A stretch of DNA of 64,000 bases, taken from contig JACDUA010000009.1 in the NCBI GenBank assembly GCA_013519935.1, positions 1-64,000 of the forward strand. Reading direction: 5' to 3'. Every line of letters begins with the position of its first letter. Position 1 is the stretch's first letter. Origin of the DNA: Ectothiorhodospiraceae bacterium WFHF3C12. GTDB taxonomy: Bacteria; Pseudomonadota; Gammaproteobacteria; Nitrococcales; Nitrococcaceae. Shown in pieces: positions 33,540-44,337 of the stretch. Position numbers and translations under genes: made by a program. A model generated the notes under the pieces. The model saw nothing but the letters and a program-made list of their open reading frames with translations. It was not told where the DNA came from and ran no database searches.

Positions 33540-35201
33540 TTACCGCTGCGCCGTCTCCCAATCCGGCGCTTCGTACCAGCCCGCGTCGGCCCGGGGCAGG
33601 GGCTCGCGGCCGCGCACCACGTCGGCGATCTTTTCCGCCATCATGATGGTCGGGGCGTTGAGGTTGCCGGTGGTGATGCGCGGCATTATGGAGGCGTCCA
33701 CCACGCGCAGGCCTTCCAGGCCGTGGACGCGGCCCTGACCGTCCACCACGGCGCCGTCATCGTCGCCCATGCGGCAGGTGCAGGACGGGTGGTAGGCGCT
33801 CTCGCCCATCTTCCGTACCCAGGCGTCGATGGCATCATCGCTCGTGACGTCCGGGCCTGGCTCCAGCTCCCGTCCGCGATAGGGTGCCAGCGGAGCCTGC
33901 TGCAGTATTTCCCGGGTCAGCTTGACGGCGTCCCGCATCTCGCGGCGATCCCGCTCCGTGGCCATGTAGTTGAAGAGAATTCGCGGGGCGGCCTTGGGGT
34001 CGGCGCTGCGCAGGGTCACCGAACCACGGCTCTCCGGACGCATCGGGCCGACATGGGCCTGATAGCCATGGGTATCGGCGGTGCTGCTGCCGTCATAGCT
34101 TATGGCCATGGGCAGGAAGTGGTACTGGATGTTGGGAAAGCGCACGCCCGGCTCGCTGCGGATGAAGCCGCCGGATTCGAAGTGATTGGTGGCGCCGAGG
34201 CCCTTGCGCATGACCAGCCACTCCAGGCCGATCAGGGCCTGGTTCCAGGGTTTGAGCGCGCTGTACAGCGTGATGGGCCGGGTGCACTCGTACTGGACGT
34301 AAACCTCGAGATGGTCCTGCAGGTTCTGCCCTACGCCGGGCATGTCCTGCACCAGGTCGAGGTCGTGCTCACGCAGATGGTCGGCGGGCCCCACGCCGGA
34401 GAGCATCAGCAGCTGCGGGGAGTTGATGGCGCCGGCGCAGAGCAGAACCTCCCGTTCGGCCACGATCGTGTGCACGCCCTGGCTATCCTCGATTTCCACG
34501 CCGCTGGCCCGCTGGTCCTCGAAGACAATGCGCCGCGTATGGGTCTTGACGGAGATCTCCAGGTTCTCCCGCCGCATCGCCGGGCGGAGATAGGCATTGG
34601 CGGTGGACCAGCGAACACCGTCGCGGGTGGTCATGAACATGGGCCCGAAGCCTTCCTGTTGATAGCCGTTCATGTCCTCGGTATGGGGATAACCCGCCGC
34701 TACGCCGGCCTCCACGAACGCGCCGTACAGCGGGTTCTTCATGGGCCCGGTGGTGACATGCAGAGGACCGTCGTCGCCGTGGTAGTCGTTGGCGCCCTGA
34801 TCGAAGTCCTCGGCCTTGCGGAAGTAGGGCAGCACATCGCGGTAGCGCCAGTCCGGCAGGTCGAAGTCGTCCGCCCAGCCCTCGTAGTCGAGGGCATTGC
34901 CGCGCACGTAGGCCATGCCGTTGATGGAGGAGGACCCTCCCAGGACGCGGCCGCGGGGGCAGTACATCTCGCGGTTGTCCATGAACGGGTCCGGGGCGGT
35001 GTGGTAATACCAGTTGTACTTGTCGTCGGCCAGCGGGTGCGCGAAGGCCGAGGGCATGTGGATGAACAGGCTGCGGTCCATTGGCCCGGCCTCCACGAGA
35101 AGCACGGAGACTCCGGAGTCCTCGGTCAGCCGGTTCGCCAGCACGGCGCCGGCGGAACCGGCGCCGATGATCACGTAGTCGTAGCTGTGTCGTTTTGGCA
35201 T
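33540..35201 (-). CDS. betA: Choline dehydrogenase
   Basis: 553-residue FAD-dependent GMC oxidoreductase that oxidises choline to betaine aldehyde (and further to betaine) at the membrane. The N-terminal dinucleotide fold [19 protein letters not shown], the GMC signature [15 protein letters not shown] and the active-site region [11 protein letters not shown] with a downstream [13 protein letters not shown] are all clear. Length is normal. It is the last gene of betI-betB-betA, 22 bases after betB. Glycine betaine is an osmoprotectant, fitting a salty habitat. Confidence 0.93.
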   Translation of the reverse strand: MPKRHSYDYVIIGAGSAGAVLANRLTEDSGVSVLLVEAGPMDRSLFIHMPSAFAHPLADDKYNWYYHTAPDPFMDNREMYCPRGRVLGGSSSINGMAYVRGNALDYEGWADDFDLPDWRYRDVLPYFRKAEDFDQGANDYHGDDGPLHVTTGPMKNPLYGAFVEAGVAAGYPHTEDMNGYQQEGFGPMFMTTRDGVRWSTANAYLRPAMRRENLEISVKTHTRRIVFEDQRASGVEIEDSQGVHTIVAEREVLLCAGAINSPQLLMLSGVGPADHLREHDLDLVQDMPGVGQNLQDHLEVYVQYECTRPITLYSALKPWNQALIGLEWLVMRKGLGATNHFESGGFIRSEPGVRFPNIQYHFLPMAISYDGSSTADTHGYQAHVGPMRPESRGSVTLRSADPKAAPRILFNYMATERDRREMRDAVKLTREILQQAPLAPYRGRELEPGPDVTSDDAIDAWVRKMGESAYHPSCTCRMGDDDGAVVDGQGRVHGLEGLRVVDASIMPRITTGNLNAPTIMMAEKIADVVRGREPLPRADAGWYEAPDWETAQR

Positions 35202-35223
35202 GTCGTCCGCTGCGGGTTCGAGT

Positions 35224-36670
<1,447 letters not shown>

Positions 36671-36687
<17 letters not shown>

Positions 36688-37282
36688 CGGCGAACTCCTT
36701 CTGATGCATGGCGAGTTGGGTCGTGAGGTAGTCCCGGGCCAGCTCGCGGGCCTCGGTAAACGTGACGCCACCGGTGGATAGCGTGGCGCGCAGCCACAGG
36801 CCGTCTATAAATACCGAGAGGCCCTTGGCCACCCGCGCGGCTTCCTCCCTTGGCATGAGGGCGCGCAGCGAGTGGAGCAAGTTGCTGGTCAGCCGCGAGG
36901 CGACCACACGCTGGACCCGGGCGAGCTCGCGGCGGTGGTTGACCTGGGACCAGAACGACAGCCAGGCGCTGACCACGGCCGGCTGGGAGAGACGATCGGC
37001 GAAATTGGCTTCGACCACGGCGAGCGCCCTTTCCCGCGGTGTGCGGCAGCCGGACAGCCGGCGCAGGTATTCCTGTCCGAGCTCCCGCGCCAGGTGCTGG
37101 AACGTGGCGGCCATGAGTCCGGCCTTGTCGCCGAAGTAGTGAGCGACCAGCCCGGGGGAGGTTCCGGCACGGCGCGCCACCTTGGACAGGGTGGTCGCAT
37201 GCAGGCCTTCCTCGTGGATCACCTCCATGGTGGCCTCGATGAACTGCCGCTGGCGTATGGGCTCCATCCCCAGCTTGGGCAT
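36671..37282 (-). CDS. betI: Choline-responsive repressor BetI (TetR family)
   Basis: 203 residues. The N-terminal TetR HTH ([39 protein letters not shown]) is nearly the canonical BetI sequence, and the C-terminal ligand domain includes [10 protein letters not shown]. It represses the bet genes until choline appears. The ATG at 37282 has GGAG 8 bases upstream; in-frame ATGs further up are not needed for the family length. A perfect inverted repeat 60 bases upstream is its likely operator. Confidence 0.92.
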
Positions 37283-37341
37283 GACGTTCGCTCCTGTAAC
37301 CATGGTGGAACACACGGTCGATCGGGTTAGGTTATTTGAAA

Positions 37342-37361
37342 TTAATTGATTGTTCAATTAA
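37342..37361. promoter_or_regulatory. BetI operator between betIBA and choX
   Basis: TTAATTGA-TTGT-TCAATTAA is a perfect 8-bp inverted repeat, similar to the enterobacterial BetI site. It sits between divergent betI and choX, so one site can control both choline uptake and oxidation. Confidence 0.8.
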
Positions 37362-37441
37362 CGTTGACGGCGTCGACGTGAGCAAGCGGCGGCCGGCCCC
37401 GGCCGGAACCGCAGAATCACAAGCAGCTAGGAGGACACCCC

Positions 37442-38398
37442 ATGATTGTCGACCGATTCGCACGCACCGCCGGGCTGGTTCTTGCCGGCCTGCTGGCGCT
37501 GGGTACGGCCCACGCCGCTGAACCACAGGAATGCCGTGACGTCGGCATCGCCAACGTCAACTGGACCGGCGTATCGGTGAAGTCGGACACTGCGCAGCGC
37601 ATCCTCCAGGCGCTGGGTTACAAGACCACGCTCACGACCGCATCCGTTCCCATCGCCTTCCAGGCCGTTGCCTCGGGGGAACGCGACTTCTTTCTGGGCC
37701 TTTGGCTCCCCACCCAGCAGAGCATGATCAAGCCGTTCCTGGAGAAGGATCAGGTCGAGCAGGTCGTGGCGAACCTGGAGGGCGCGAAGTACACCCTGGC
37801 CGTCCCGACCTATGTCTGGGAAGCCGGGGTGAAGAGCTTCTCCGATCTGGACAAGTACAAGGACAAGTTCGACGGACGCATCCTGGGTATCGAGGCCGGC
37901 AACGACGGCAACCAGATCATCCAGTCCATGATCGACAAGGATGCGTTCGGTCTTGGGGACTGGCAGCTCATGCCGTCCAGCGAGGCGGGCATGCTCACCC
38001 AGGTGAAGCGTTCCACCCAGCGCGACGAGTGGGCGGTCTTCCTGGGCTGGGCGCCGCACCCGATGAACCTCAACATCGACATGAAGTATCTCACCGGCGG
38101 TGCGGACTTCTTCGGGCCGGATCAGGGCGGCGCCACGGTCTATACCATCGCCACCACGGGCTACACGCAGAAGTGCGCGAACGTTGGCCGGTTCCTCAAG
38201 CAGTACACCTACTCGGTGGAGGAGCAGAGCCGGGCCGGCGGCTACGTCATCAACCAGGACATAGATACGCTGGAGGCCGGCGTGAAGCTGATCCAGGAGA
38301 AGCCGGAGCTGCTCGATCGCTGGCTCAGCGGCGTCAAGACCGCCGATGGCGAGCAGGACGCGATCCCGGCGGTGAAAAAGGCGCTCGAGATGCAGTGA
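37442..38398 (+). CDS. choX: Choline ABC transporter substrate-binding protein
   Basis: 318-residue periplasmic binding protein of the OpuAC/ChoX group. Signal peptide cleaved near AHA-AEP. Aromatic residues for a quaternary-ammonium cage are in ANVNWTGVS, GLWLPTQQS, VPTYVWEAG and LGWAPHPMN. SD AGGAGG precedes the ATG. ChoX normally works with ChoW and ChoV, but neither permease nor ATPase gene follows; a terminator does. It may feed a transporter encoded elsewhere. Divergent from betIBA across the BetI operator, so likely choline-induced. Confidence 0.88.
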   Translation: MIVDRFARTAGLVLAGLLALGTAHAAEPQECRDVGIANVNWTGVSVKSDTAQRILQALGYKTTLTTASVPIAFQAVASGERDFFLGLWLPTQQSMIKPFLEKDQVEQVVANLEGAKYTLAVPTYVWEAGVKSFSDLDKYKDKFDGRILGIEAGNDGNQIIQSMIDKDAFGLGDWQLMPSSEAGMLTQVKRSTQRDEWAVFLGWAPHPMNLNIDMKYLTGGADFFGPDQGGATVYTIATTGYTQKCANVGRFLKQYTYSVEEQSRAGGYVINQDIDTLEAGVKLIQEKPELLDRWLSGVKTADGEQDAIPAVKKALEMQ

Positions 38399-38428
38399 GC
38401 CGGCCCGCCTGGGCTTGTTGACGGGAAG

Positions 38429-38454
38429 AGGCCGGCGTTCAGCCGGCCTTTTTT
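38429..38454 (+). terminator. Rho-independent terminator after choX
   Basis: Stem AGGCCGGC/GCCGGCCT with a five-base loop (GTTCA) followed by TTTTTT, 30 bases after the choX stop. Confidence 0.9.
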
Positions 38455-38723
38455 ATACCGCGTTTGCCTCAGCCGTCAGGGCACGGCGCCACAGTGCCCA
38501 CCGGCCTCTCCATGCATGCGGTTTATGGATTGGCATGCAGGCGAATCATTGGTCGGCTATCGTAGCGGCTGCGTAGGCTGACCACGCCCCCGGCAGCCCC
38601 ATTGCCGCGGGCAGGCCGAAGTCGGTCCCCGCGCAACGCCGGCGCGGACACTCGCCCGCCGGTTCCATGCCGGCTCCGGGCGCGGCACTGGACCCGAAAA
38701 CAGAACAGGAGGAGGAGCCCTCG

Positions 38724-40388
38724 ATGGCGTCCGTCACACCAGCCGATCAAGACCAATTCGTTGCGCAGCCCGTGCAGGACATCCTGGAACGCGTGGCGCA
38801 CCAGCATGCCCAGGCGCCCGCCATCGACTTCATGGGGAGCAAGCTCAGCTACGCGCAGCTGCGTGACCGGGTCCACCGCTTCGCGCGCGGACTGCAGGAT
38901 CTGGGCGTGGGCCCCGGCGTCCACGTGGGGCTGTTTCTGCCCAATACCCCGCACTACATGATTGCCTTCCTCGGGATCCTTCGCGCCGGTGGCACCGTCG
39001 TGAATTACTCGCCTCTGGATGCCGAGCGCACCCTGGCGCACAAGATCGAGGACAGCCGAACGGACATCCTCGTCACGCTCGATTTCGACGAGCTGTATCC
39101 CCGGGTGAAACCGTTCCTCCAGACCACGCGCCTGCGCACGCTGGTGGTGGGCGAATTGGCCGAGATGAGCGGGCAGCCGGACGCCGTTCGGGCCGCGCTG
39201 CAACAGGAAGGCCGGCTGGCGGATGTCGCGGATGAGGAGAGCCACGTGCGCTTCGCCGAGCTGCTGTCCAACAGCGGTGACTTCCAGGCGCATCCGGTGG
39301 ACGATCCCGGGAACACCCTGGCGGTGCTGCAGTACACCGGTGGCACCACCGGCGCGCCGAAGGGTGCCGTGCTCACCCACGGCAACCTGTCATGCGCCTC
39401 GCAGCAGATGGTCGCCGCCTTTGCCGGTGATCTGGAGCCCGGCCGGGAGAGGGTCCTGGCCGTGCTGCCGCCGTTCCACATCTACTCGATGGTGGTGAAC
39501 ACCCTGTTCGGCATGCAGCTCGCCGCCGAGCTCTATATCCATGCCCGCTTCGAGCCGGACACGGTCCTCAAGGCGGTGCACGAGAACCGGATTACCACGC
39601 TGCCGGCGGTGCCAACCATGTTCATTGCCATGCTTCACCAGCCCGAGGCGGCCCAATACGACCTCAGCTGCCTGAAGATCTGCAACTCCGGCGGCGCGCC
39701 ATTGCCGGTGGAGGTGCAGCAGCAGTTCCAGCAGCTCACAGGCTGCCGGCTGGGTGAAGGCTGGGGTATGACGGAGACCGCCTCGGCCGGCACTTACACG
39801 CCGATGAAGGGTGCGCGGCCGCCAGCGGGCTCCTGCGGCATCGCGGTGCCGGGCGTGGACCTTCGTATCGCGCCGCTGGACGGCGGCGAGGACTGGCTGG
39901 CGCCCGGCGAGCGCGGCGAGATCTGCGTGGCGGGGCCGAACGTCATGAAGGAATACTGGAACCGGCCTGATGCGACCCGCGAGTCAATGACGGCTGACGG
40001 GTTCTTCCGCACCGGAGACGTCGGCTACGTGGATGAGGACGGCTACGTGTTCATCGTCGACCGTACCAAGGACATGATTCTGTGTAGCGGCTTCAACGTC
40101 TATCCGCGCACCATCGAGGAGGCCATTTACGAGCACGAGGCCGTGGAGGAGGTCTCCGTGATCGGCGTGAAGGACCGCTACCGCGGCCAGTCGCCCATGG
40201 CCTTCATCAAGCTGCGCGCGGGCGCCGAGCCTTTCACCCTGGAAGCGCTCAAGGGCTTCCTGGCCCCGCGGCTTGGCAAGCACGAGATGGTGCAGGCGAT
40301 GGAGATCCGCGAGGAGCTGCCCAAGACGCCCGTGGGCAAGCTGTCCAAGAAGGAACTGGCCGAGGAGATGGCGTCGGTGGAGCTCTAG
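38724..40388 (+). CDS. Long-chain acyl-CoA ligase (AMP-forming)
   Basis: 554-residue ANL-superfamily enzyme. P-loop-like A3 motif YTGGTTGAPKGAVLTHGN, A5 GWGMTETAS, A7 FFRTGDVGYVDEDGYVFIVDRTKDMI with the hinge, and A10 PKTPVGKLSKKEL with the catalytic Lys are all intact. It activates a carboxylic acid, most likely a medium or long fatty acid, to acyl-CoA. The frame opens at 38667; ATG at 38724 has a GGAGGAGG-rich SD. The 269-base gap upstream shows no clear promoter. Confidence 0.88.
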   Translation: MASVTPADQDQFVAQPVQDILERVAHQHAQAPAIDFMGSKLSYAQLRDRVHRFARGLQDLGVGPGVHVGLFLPNTPHYMIAFLGILRAGGTVVNYSPLDAERTLAHKIEDSRTDILVTLDFDELYPRVKPFLQTTRLRTLVVGELAEMSGQPDAVRAALQQEGRLADVADEESHVRFAELLSNSGDFQAHPVDDPGNTLAVLQYTGGTTGAPKGAVLTHGNLSCASQQMVAAFAGDLEPGRERVLAVLPPFHIYSMVVNTLFGMQLAAELYIHARFEPDTVLKAVHENRITTLPAVPTMFIAMLHQPEAAQYDLSCLKICNSGGAPLPVEVQQQFQQLTGCRLGEGWGMTETASAGTYTPMKGARPPAGSCGIAVPGVDLRIAPLDGGEDWLAPGERGEICVAGPNVMKEYWNRPDATRESMTADGFFRTGDVGYVDEDGYVFIVDRTKDMILCSGFNVYPRTIEEAIYEHEAVEEVSVIGVKDRYRGQSPMAFIKLRAGAEPFTLEALKGFLAPRLGKHEMVQAMEIREELPKTPVGKLSKKELAEEMASVEL

Positions 40389-40423
40389 GAGCGCGACGCC
40401 CCGAGCGTACCGTCAATGGCGCA

Positions 40424-40450
40424 CCCGCCCGGCCTGTACGACCGGGCGGG
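40424..40450. terminator. GC-rich hairpin between convergent genes
   Basis: CCCGCCCGG pairs with CCGGGCGGG across a nine-base loop between the acyl-CoA ligase and the leftward binding-protein gene. No T-run, so bidirectional termination is only likely. Confidence 0.5.
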
Positions 40451-40461
40451 CGTTGCGCGTA

Positions 40462-41727
40462 CTATTCCGGCCGGTCCATGCTGCAATCGGTGGGCACGGC
40501 GGTCTGTTTCGGCGGGTATTCCGCCACGCCCGAGAGTCCGATTTCAGTACCTTCCAGCTTGACCTCCGCGGCGTCGTCGTACTTGCTCAGGTAAAGCGGC
40601 TGGAGGAACTGATGGTCCGAGTTGCGAATCCACACGTCGCCGTAGGGCGTTGAGTGGCGCATCTCCTCCATCGCTGCGATGACCGGAGCCGGTTCCGTCG
40701 TGCCGGTCTGCTCCACGGCCTTTTCCAGCATCTGCACGATCCAGAGCATCTGCGTGTAGTACCAGTAGTAGTTATCCGCGGCGTGGCGTTCCTCGAAGCC
40801 CTGGATGAAATCGGTCAGCCACTGCGGAGTCTCGGTTTCCCGGGGCAGGTCGCTGTAGAAGGTGCTGATGAGGAACACCTTGTCGTCGCCTGCCTGGCCG
40901 ATGGCCGTGGGCGCGCCGAGTCCGCCGGCGGCCTGGGTGAAGTACTTCACGTCGAGCCCGGCGTCGGCGCCGGCCTTGATCAGCAGCGTCAGGTCGTTGC
41001 CCCAGTTGCCGGTGATCACGGCATCCGCGCCGGCACTCTTGATCTGGGATACGTAGGGCGAGAAGTCCTTCACCTTGCCGATGGGGTGAAGCACGTCGCC
41101 GACCACTTCAACGTCCGGGGCCTTCTCTTCGAGCATCCGTTTGCCGACGCGCGACCAGCCCTGGCCGTAGCTGTAGTCCTGGTTGATGAAGAACACCTTT
41201 TCGATGTCGTCCGAGTTGGCGACATAGTCGGTGATGGCGTTCATCTTCATTTCCAGGTTGGCGTCCAGGCCAATATGCCAGTAGCTGCACAGCTCGTTGT
41301 AGAACTTTGGGTTCTGCGCCGCGTAGTTGATGTAGGCAATGCGGTTGTCCGGGTTCCGGCGGTTATGCTTGTTCACCCCCGAGATCAGCGCGCCGGCCAC
41401 GTGGGAGCCGAGTCCCTGGGTCACGTAATTGATGCCCTGGTCCGCCGCGCGCTGCAGCGCGACCAGTGATTCCTGCGGGCTGTTCTTGTTGTCCATGGGC
41501 ACGATTTCCAGCTTGTGCCCGTCGATGCCGCCGTTGTCGTTCACCCAGTCCGCCAGGTAGGCGTAGTGCTTGAAACCGAGGTCGCCGACGTTGGCGAAGG
41601 GGCCGGACAGGGGATCGATATAGGCGATCCGGATCGGTTCCTTGTCGGCCGCCTGGGCGGTCGTGCCGAGGGCGGCACCAAGCAGCAGGGGTGTGAAGAG
41701 GGGCATCAGATATCGACGTAGCTTCAT
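40462..41727 (-). CDS. Orphan ABC substrate-binding protein (branched-chain amino acid/amide type)
   Basis: 421 residues. Signal peptide (LMPLFTPLLLGAALGTTAQA) then a Peripla_BP_6/LivJ-type fold: IRIAYIDPLSGPFANVGDLG, YLADWVNDNGGIDGHKLEIV, VFFINQDYSYGQGW and GADAVITGNWGNDLTLLIKAG. It would capture an amino acid, amide or small carboxylate in the periplasm. The ATG at 41727 has GGAGGAGG upstream; the frame extends to 41877 without a better start. No permease or ATPase genes are next to it. Confidence 0.85.
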   Translation of the reverse strand: MKLRRYLMPLFTPLLLGAALGTTAQAADKEPIRIAYIDPLSGPFANVGDLGFKHYAYLADWVNDNGGIDGHKLEIVPMDNKNSPQESLVALQRAADQGINYVTQGLGSHVAGALISGVNKHNRRNPDNRIAYINYAAQNPKFYNELCSYWHIGLDANLEMKMNAITDYVANSDDIEKVFFINQDYSYGQGWSRVGKRMLEEKAPDVEVVGDVLHPIGKVKDFSPYVSQIKSAGADAVITGNWGNDLTLLIKAGADAGLDVKYFTQAAGGLGAPTAIGQAGDDKVFLISTFYSDLPRETETPQWLTDFIQGFEERHAADNYYWYYTQMLWIVQMLEKAVEQTGTTEPAPVIAAMEEMRHSTPYGDVWIRNSDHQFLQPLYLSKYDDAAEVKLEGTEIGLSGVAEYPPKQTAVPTDCSMDRPE

Positions 41728-42243
41728 TCTTTTCCTCCTCCGCGGGCCTTTTGCGCCCAGTTGACGGACCGCGGCCGCGCCGCGGCTCTTGCCGGGCAAC
41801 GCACGCTGGTACGAATGCCCGTTCCGTCTCAATGCTTGCAGCCGTATGGGGCGTGCTGCAACCGTTAACGGCGCCATGGAAGGCCTGAAGGGGTATGGTG
41901 TGTTGCACAGTGGAACGGCTTGGGACGATTCACGTTTTTGTCGCCGTGTCGATCCTTTCGCCGCTTGCGCGAGGCGGGCCGGTGGCCGGTCCGGGCGGGG
42001 TGAACGCGTCCCTTAAGGAAACGCTGAACTCGCGTGAGCCTCTGGCCGTCCAGCGCGTGCAGCCCGTGTTGCGCTGCTTGACTGTACAGACAGTACAGCG
42101 CTGCGCAGCGCGCCTTGTCTGCACACACGCTGGGCGGCCAGAGGCACACGCGAGTTCAGCGTTTCCTTAACACCGACGGGCAGAAGCAGGCCAGACCCTC
42201 GGCCAGCGCGTGCCAGTCCGCCCGATGCCTGGTTGATTCGCGC
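41728..42243. other. 516-base gene-free region carrying a MITE-like element
   Basis: Upstream of the leftward binding-protein gene. The left half (41728-42012) should hold its promoter, none clear. The right part contains the palindromic element at 42013-42170. No real ORF is seen on either strand. Confidence 0.6.
42013..42170. mobile_element. MITE-like palindromic element with 47-base terminal inverted repeats
   Basis: The ends begin TTAAGGAAACGCTGAA and mirror each other for about 47 bases (42013-42059 and 42124-42170) with only a few mismatches. The inner 64 bases hold further dyads (CTGTAC/GTACAG). There is no coding capacity, so it would depend on a transposase encoded elsewhere. No convincing target-site duplication is seen at the borders. 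Confidence 0.7.
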
Positions 42244-42771
42244 CTACTTGTCGAACAGGTGCCGTTCGAGCCCGAATACGTGGGCGTCCTGGGCACCGAG
42301 GTTTCGCAGGGCCTCGGCCAGCATCAGCAGGTAATCCCGGTTTGGGCCGCTCGGCCCGGCGGCATTGGCGATCTGGCGTGCCATTTCCGCTTCGGGCGCG
42401 TCCCCCAGGTAGGCCTCGTTGTCATCGGTTGCGATGTAGACGAGCCCTTCCGCGGTCGTGCCGTCGTCGAACGTCATTTCGGTGGCGAAGCGCAGATAGC
42501 CGTTCTTTTCGCGATGGTCCAGATGGGCGAACTCTTCCGGCGTGACGAGGTAGGCCATGCCGTGGCAGGTGGCCCCTTCCTGCTGAATCAGCGTGACGAC
42601 CCGGCCTGGTGCTCCGGGGGTGCCACGATGATCATGGGAGCCCTGCCAGAATCGGCGCACCCACCCCCTGATTGTTGCCGGGCGGGCGGCGATGTACGGG
42701 AAGTCCGCTTTGAAGATCAAGGAGCCATAACCGAAGAGCCAGACCCGGTCGCGGTCTTCGAAATGGCCCAT
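42244..42771 (-). CDS. chaC: ChaC-like gamma-glutamylcyclotransferase
   Basis: 175 residues from the ATG at 42771. WLFGYGSLIFKADFPY is the family substrate-loop signature, and FATEMTFDDGTTAEGLVYIATDDNEAYLG and IANAAGPSGPNRDYLLML are ChaC features; the catalytic Glu is expected near HLDHREKNGYLR. It should degrade glutathione (releasing 5-oxoproline) in the cytoplasm. No SD before this ATG; the frame is open to 42930, and a TTG at about 42813 is another possible start. A linked Crp/Fnr gene lies upstream on the same strand. Confidence 0.8.
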   Translation of the reverse strand: MGHFEDRDRVWLFGYGSLIFKADFPYIAARPATIRGWVRRFWQGSHDHRGTPGAPGRVVTLIQQEGATCHGMAYLVTPEEFAHLDHREKNGYLRFATEMTFDDGTTAEGLVYIATDDNEAYLGDAPEAEMARQIANAAGPSGPNRDYLLMLAEALRNLGAQDAHVFGLERHLFDK

Positions 42772-42945
42772 GCGCCGGTTGGCTTCAATGGTGTTGACGG
42801 GTAGCTCGTCCAATGCCTGACCTGATCGTGATGTTTGCTGCCGGGGAGAATCACGCAATGCTTCACTAGTGTACCAAGCAAGCGTGGCCTGGACCGACTC
42901 GGAGCCGCTTCGCACAGCGTCGGCCGGCATCCGGGGGGCTGCGCG

Positions 42946-43491
42946 TCAGCCGCGGCGGCGCGCGATTTCGCGGTACAGGGGTTCGGGGCGGACGCCCAGC
43001 TCCCGCGCCAGCCGGTACCACTGCCCCTTGGGCGGCAGCGGTGCATCATGCCAGGCGAGCCAGGCGTCCAGCCGTTCGGCGACCGTCTTCAACGAGAGCA
43101 ACTCGGCCCGGAAACGCGCGCGTTGGACCTCGTGAGCCAGGTAACGCGCCCAGGCCAGGGCGTGGTCCGGGTTTGCCGACAACAACCGGTGCACTTCCGA
43201 AATGGCGATTACGTCGACTTCGGCCGGCGTGGCGGCGACGGCGTCGCAGTGGTAGTGCGTCGCGAACACGGAGGCTTCCGCGAAGAGTTGGCCGGGGCTG
43301 GCGCGTTGCAGCGTCAACTCGCTGCCGTCGGGCTGGTGCCGGACAAGGCGCAGCTCACCCTCTTTGACGCGGTGCAGGGCGGTGATGGGATCGCCGCGGT
43401 GAAACAGGTACTGGCGCTCGCGCAACCTGCGCCGCCGGGCGGGCAGTGACTGGAGTTGTTCTCGCAGATCGGCGTACATGATCGCAATCAT
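42946..43491 (-). CDS. Crp/Fnr family transcription regulator
   Basis: 181 residues from ATG 43491 (a second ATG at 43479). The cyclic-nucleotide-binding-like beta-roll is clear: YLFHRGDPITALHRVKEGELRLVRHQPDGSELTLQRASPGQLFAEASVF. The C-terminal HTH is short and divergent (YRLARELGVRPEPLYREIARRRG). There is no Fnr-type Cys cluster. The cAMP-contact Arg/Ser pattern is replaced, so the effector is unknown. Its start codons lie inside an Fnr-like palindrome (43476-43493), suggesting autoregulation. It is divergent from the Spy-like gene at 43635, a likely target. Confidence 0.8.
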   Translation of the reverse strand: MIAIMYADLREQLQSLPARRRRLRERQYLFHRGDPITALHRVKEGELRLVRHQPDGSELTLQRASPGQLFAEASVFATHYHCDAVAATPAEVDVIAISEVHRLLSANPDHALAWARYLAHEVQRARFRAELLSLKTVAERLDAWLAWHDAPLPPKGQWYRLARELGVRPEPLYREIARRRG

Positions 43492-43493
43492 GT
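43476..43493. promoter_or_regulatory. Perfect Fnr-like palindrome over the regulator start codons
   Basis: ACATGAT-CGCA-ATCATGT has 7-base perfect arms and contains the TGAT-N4-ATCA core of Fnr/Crp-type sites. Both candidate ATG codons of the leftward regulator fall within it. Confidence 0.55.
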
Positions 43494-43634
43494 GCTCGAC
43501 GCGTCGTGGCTGGCAAGCTCCGCTGTAAGAGATACGCTCGCGCCGCCCAGCCGGCCCGGCACCTGTCCGTACCAGCAACCGTGGACCGGTGAGGTGTCCG
43601 GGCGAGGTGCGGCCCACCAGAGAGGCACGATGTA

Positions 43635-44216
43635 ATGAAAGCTTTACCGGTATCGTTCGTCGCGGCGGGCCTTTTGGCCGCGACCGCGGTTTCCGCGGAG
43701 CCGGATTACCGCTCTGAGTACGTCGGGCAGGAGACCCGCGCGATCAAGACGTTGTCCGCCGAGGACGTCGACGAGTTGCGCCGGGGCGCGGGCTGGGGGT
43801 TCGCCAAGGCCGCCGAGCTCAACGGGGTGCCGGGCCCGCTACACGTCCTGCAGATGGATGCGGAGATCGGCCTGACGGGGGAGCAGCGCAAGGCCGTGCA
43901 AGCGCTCCATGAGTCGATGAAGGCGTCGGCCGTGCCGCTGGGCAAGGAGCTGGTGGCATTGGAAGCGCGGCTCAACGAGCGCTTCGCCGACGGCACCATC
44001 GACCGCGCGGGGCTGGAGGAACTGCTGGTGGAGATAGGCCGGGTGCGCTCGCAGCTGCGCATGGTGCACCTGGAGAAACACCTGGAGACCGCCGACGTGC
44101 TTACCGACCGCCAGGTCGCCAAGTACAACCGCCTGCGCGGCTATGGCAGTGATCCGTGCGAATCCGTGCCGGCGGGGCACGACCCGGAAATGTGGCGGCG
44201 ACACAACGGCTGTTGA
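43635..44216 (+). CDS. Spy/CpxP-like periplasmic protein
   Basis: 193 residues. Signal peptide cleaved near VSA-EPD. A mostly helical mature part has LTGEQRKAVQALHESMKASAVPLG, which recalls the LTxxQ repeat and helical cradle of Spy/CpxP/ZraP proteins, and a second such turn near LTDRQVAKYNRLRGY. The C-terminus (PEMWRRHNGC) is rich in His, Trp and Cys, perhaps binding metal. It may act as an envelope stress chaperone or metal sensor partner. Family assignment is tentative. Divergent from the Crp/Fnr gene. Confidence 0.6.
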   Translation: MKALPVSFVAAGLLAATAVSAEPDYRSEYVGQETRAIKTLSAEDVDELRRGAGWGFAKAAELNGVPGPLHVLQMDAEIGLTGEQRKAVQALHESMKASAVPLGKELVALEARLNERFADGTIDRAGLEELLVEIGRVRSQLRMVHLEKHLETADVLTDRQVAKYNRLRGYGSDPCESVPAGHDPEMWRRHNGC

Positions 44217-44337
44217 GGCCCGCGCGCGGCGCGCATGGTGGCGTTCGCCGCGCTCACCACCGACCCCCGAATCCGGGAACCGGCAACGTCGAGCCGCAGG
44301 CCGTGTAAGCCGGACGTGCACCCCAACACACTCGCTA

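Noticed and set aside
42115-42804. 229-codon plus-strand frame starting in the MITE
   Set aside because: It lies opposite the ChaC-like gene, begins inside the inverted repeat and has no SD or domain.
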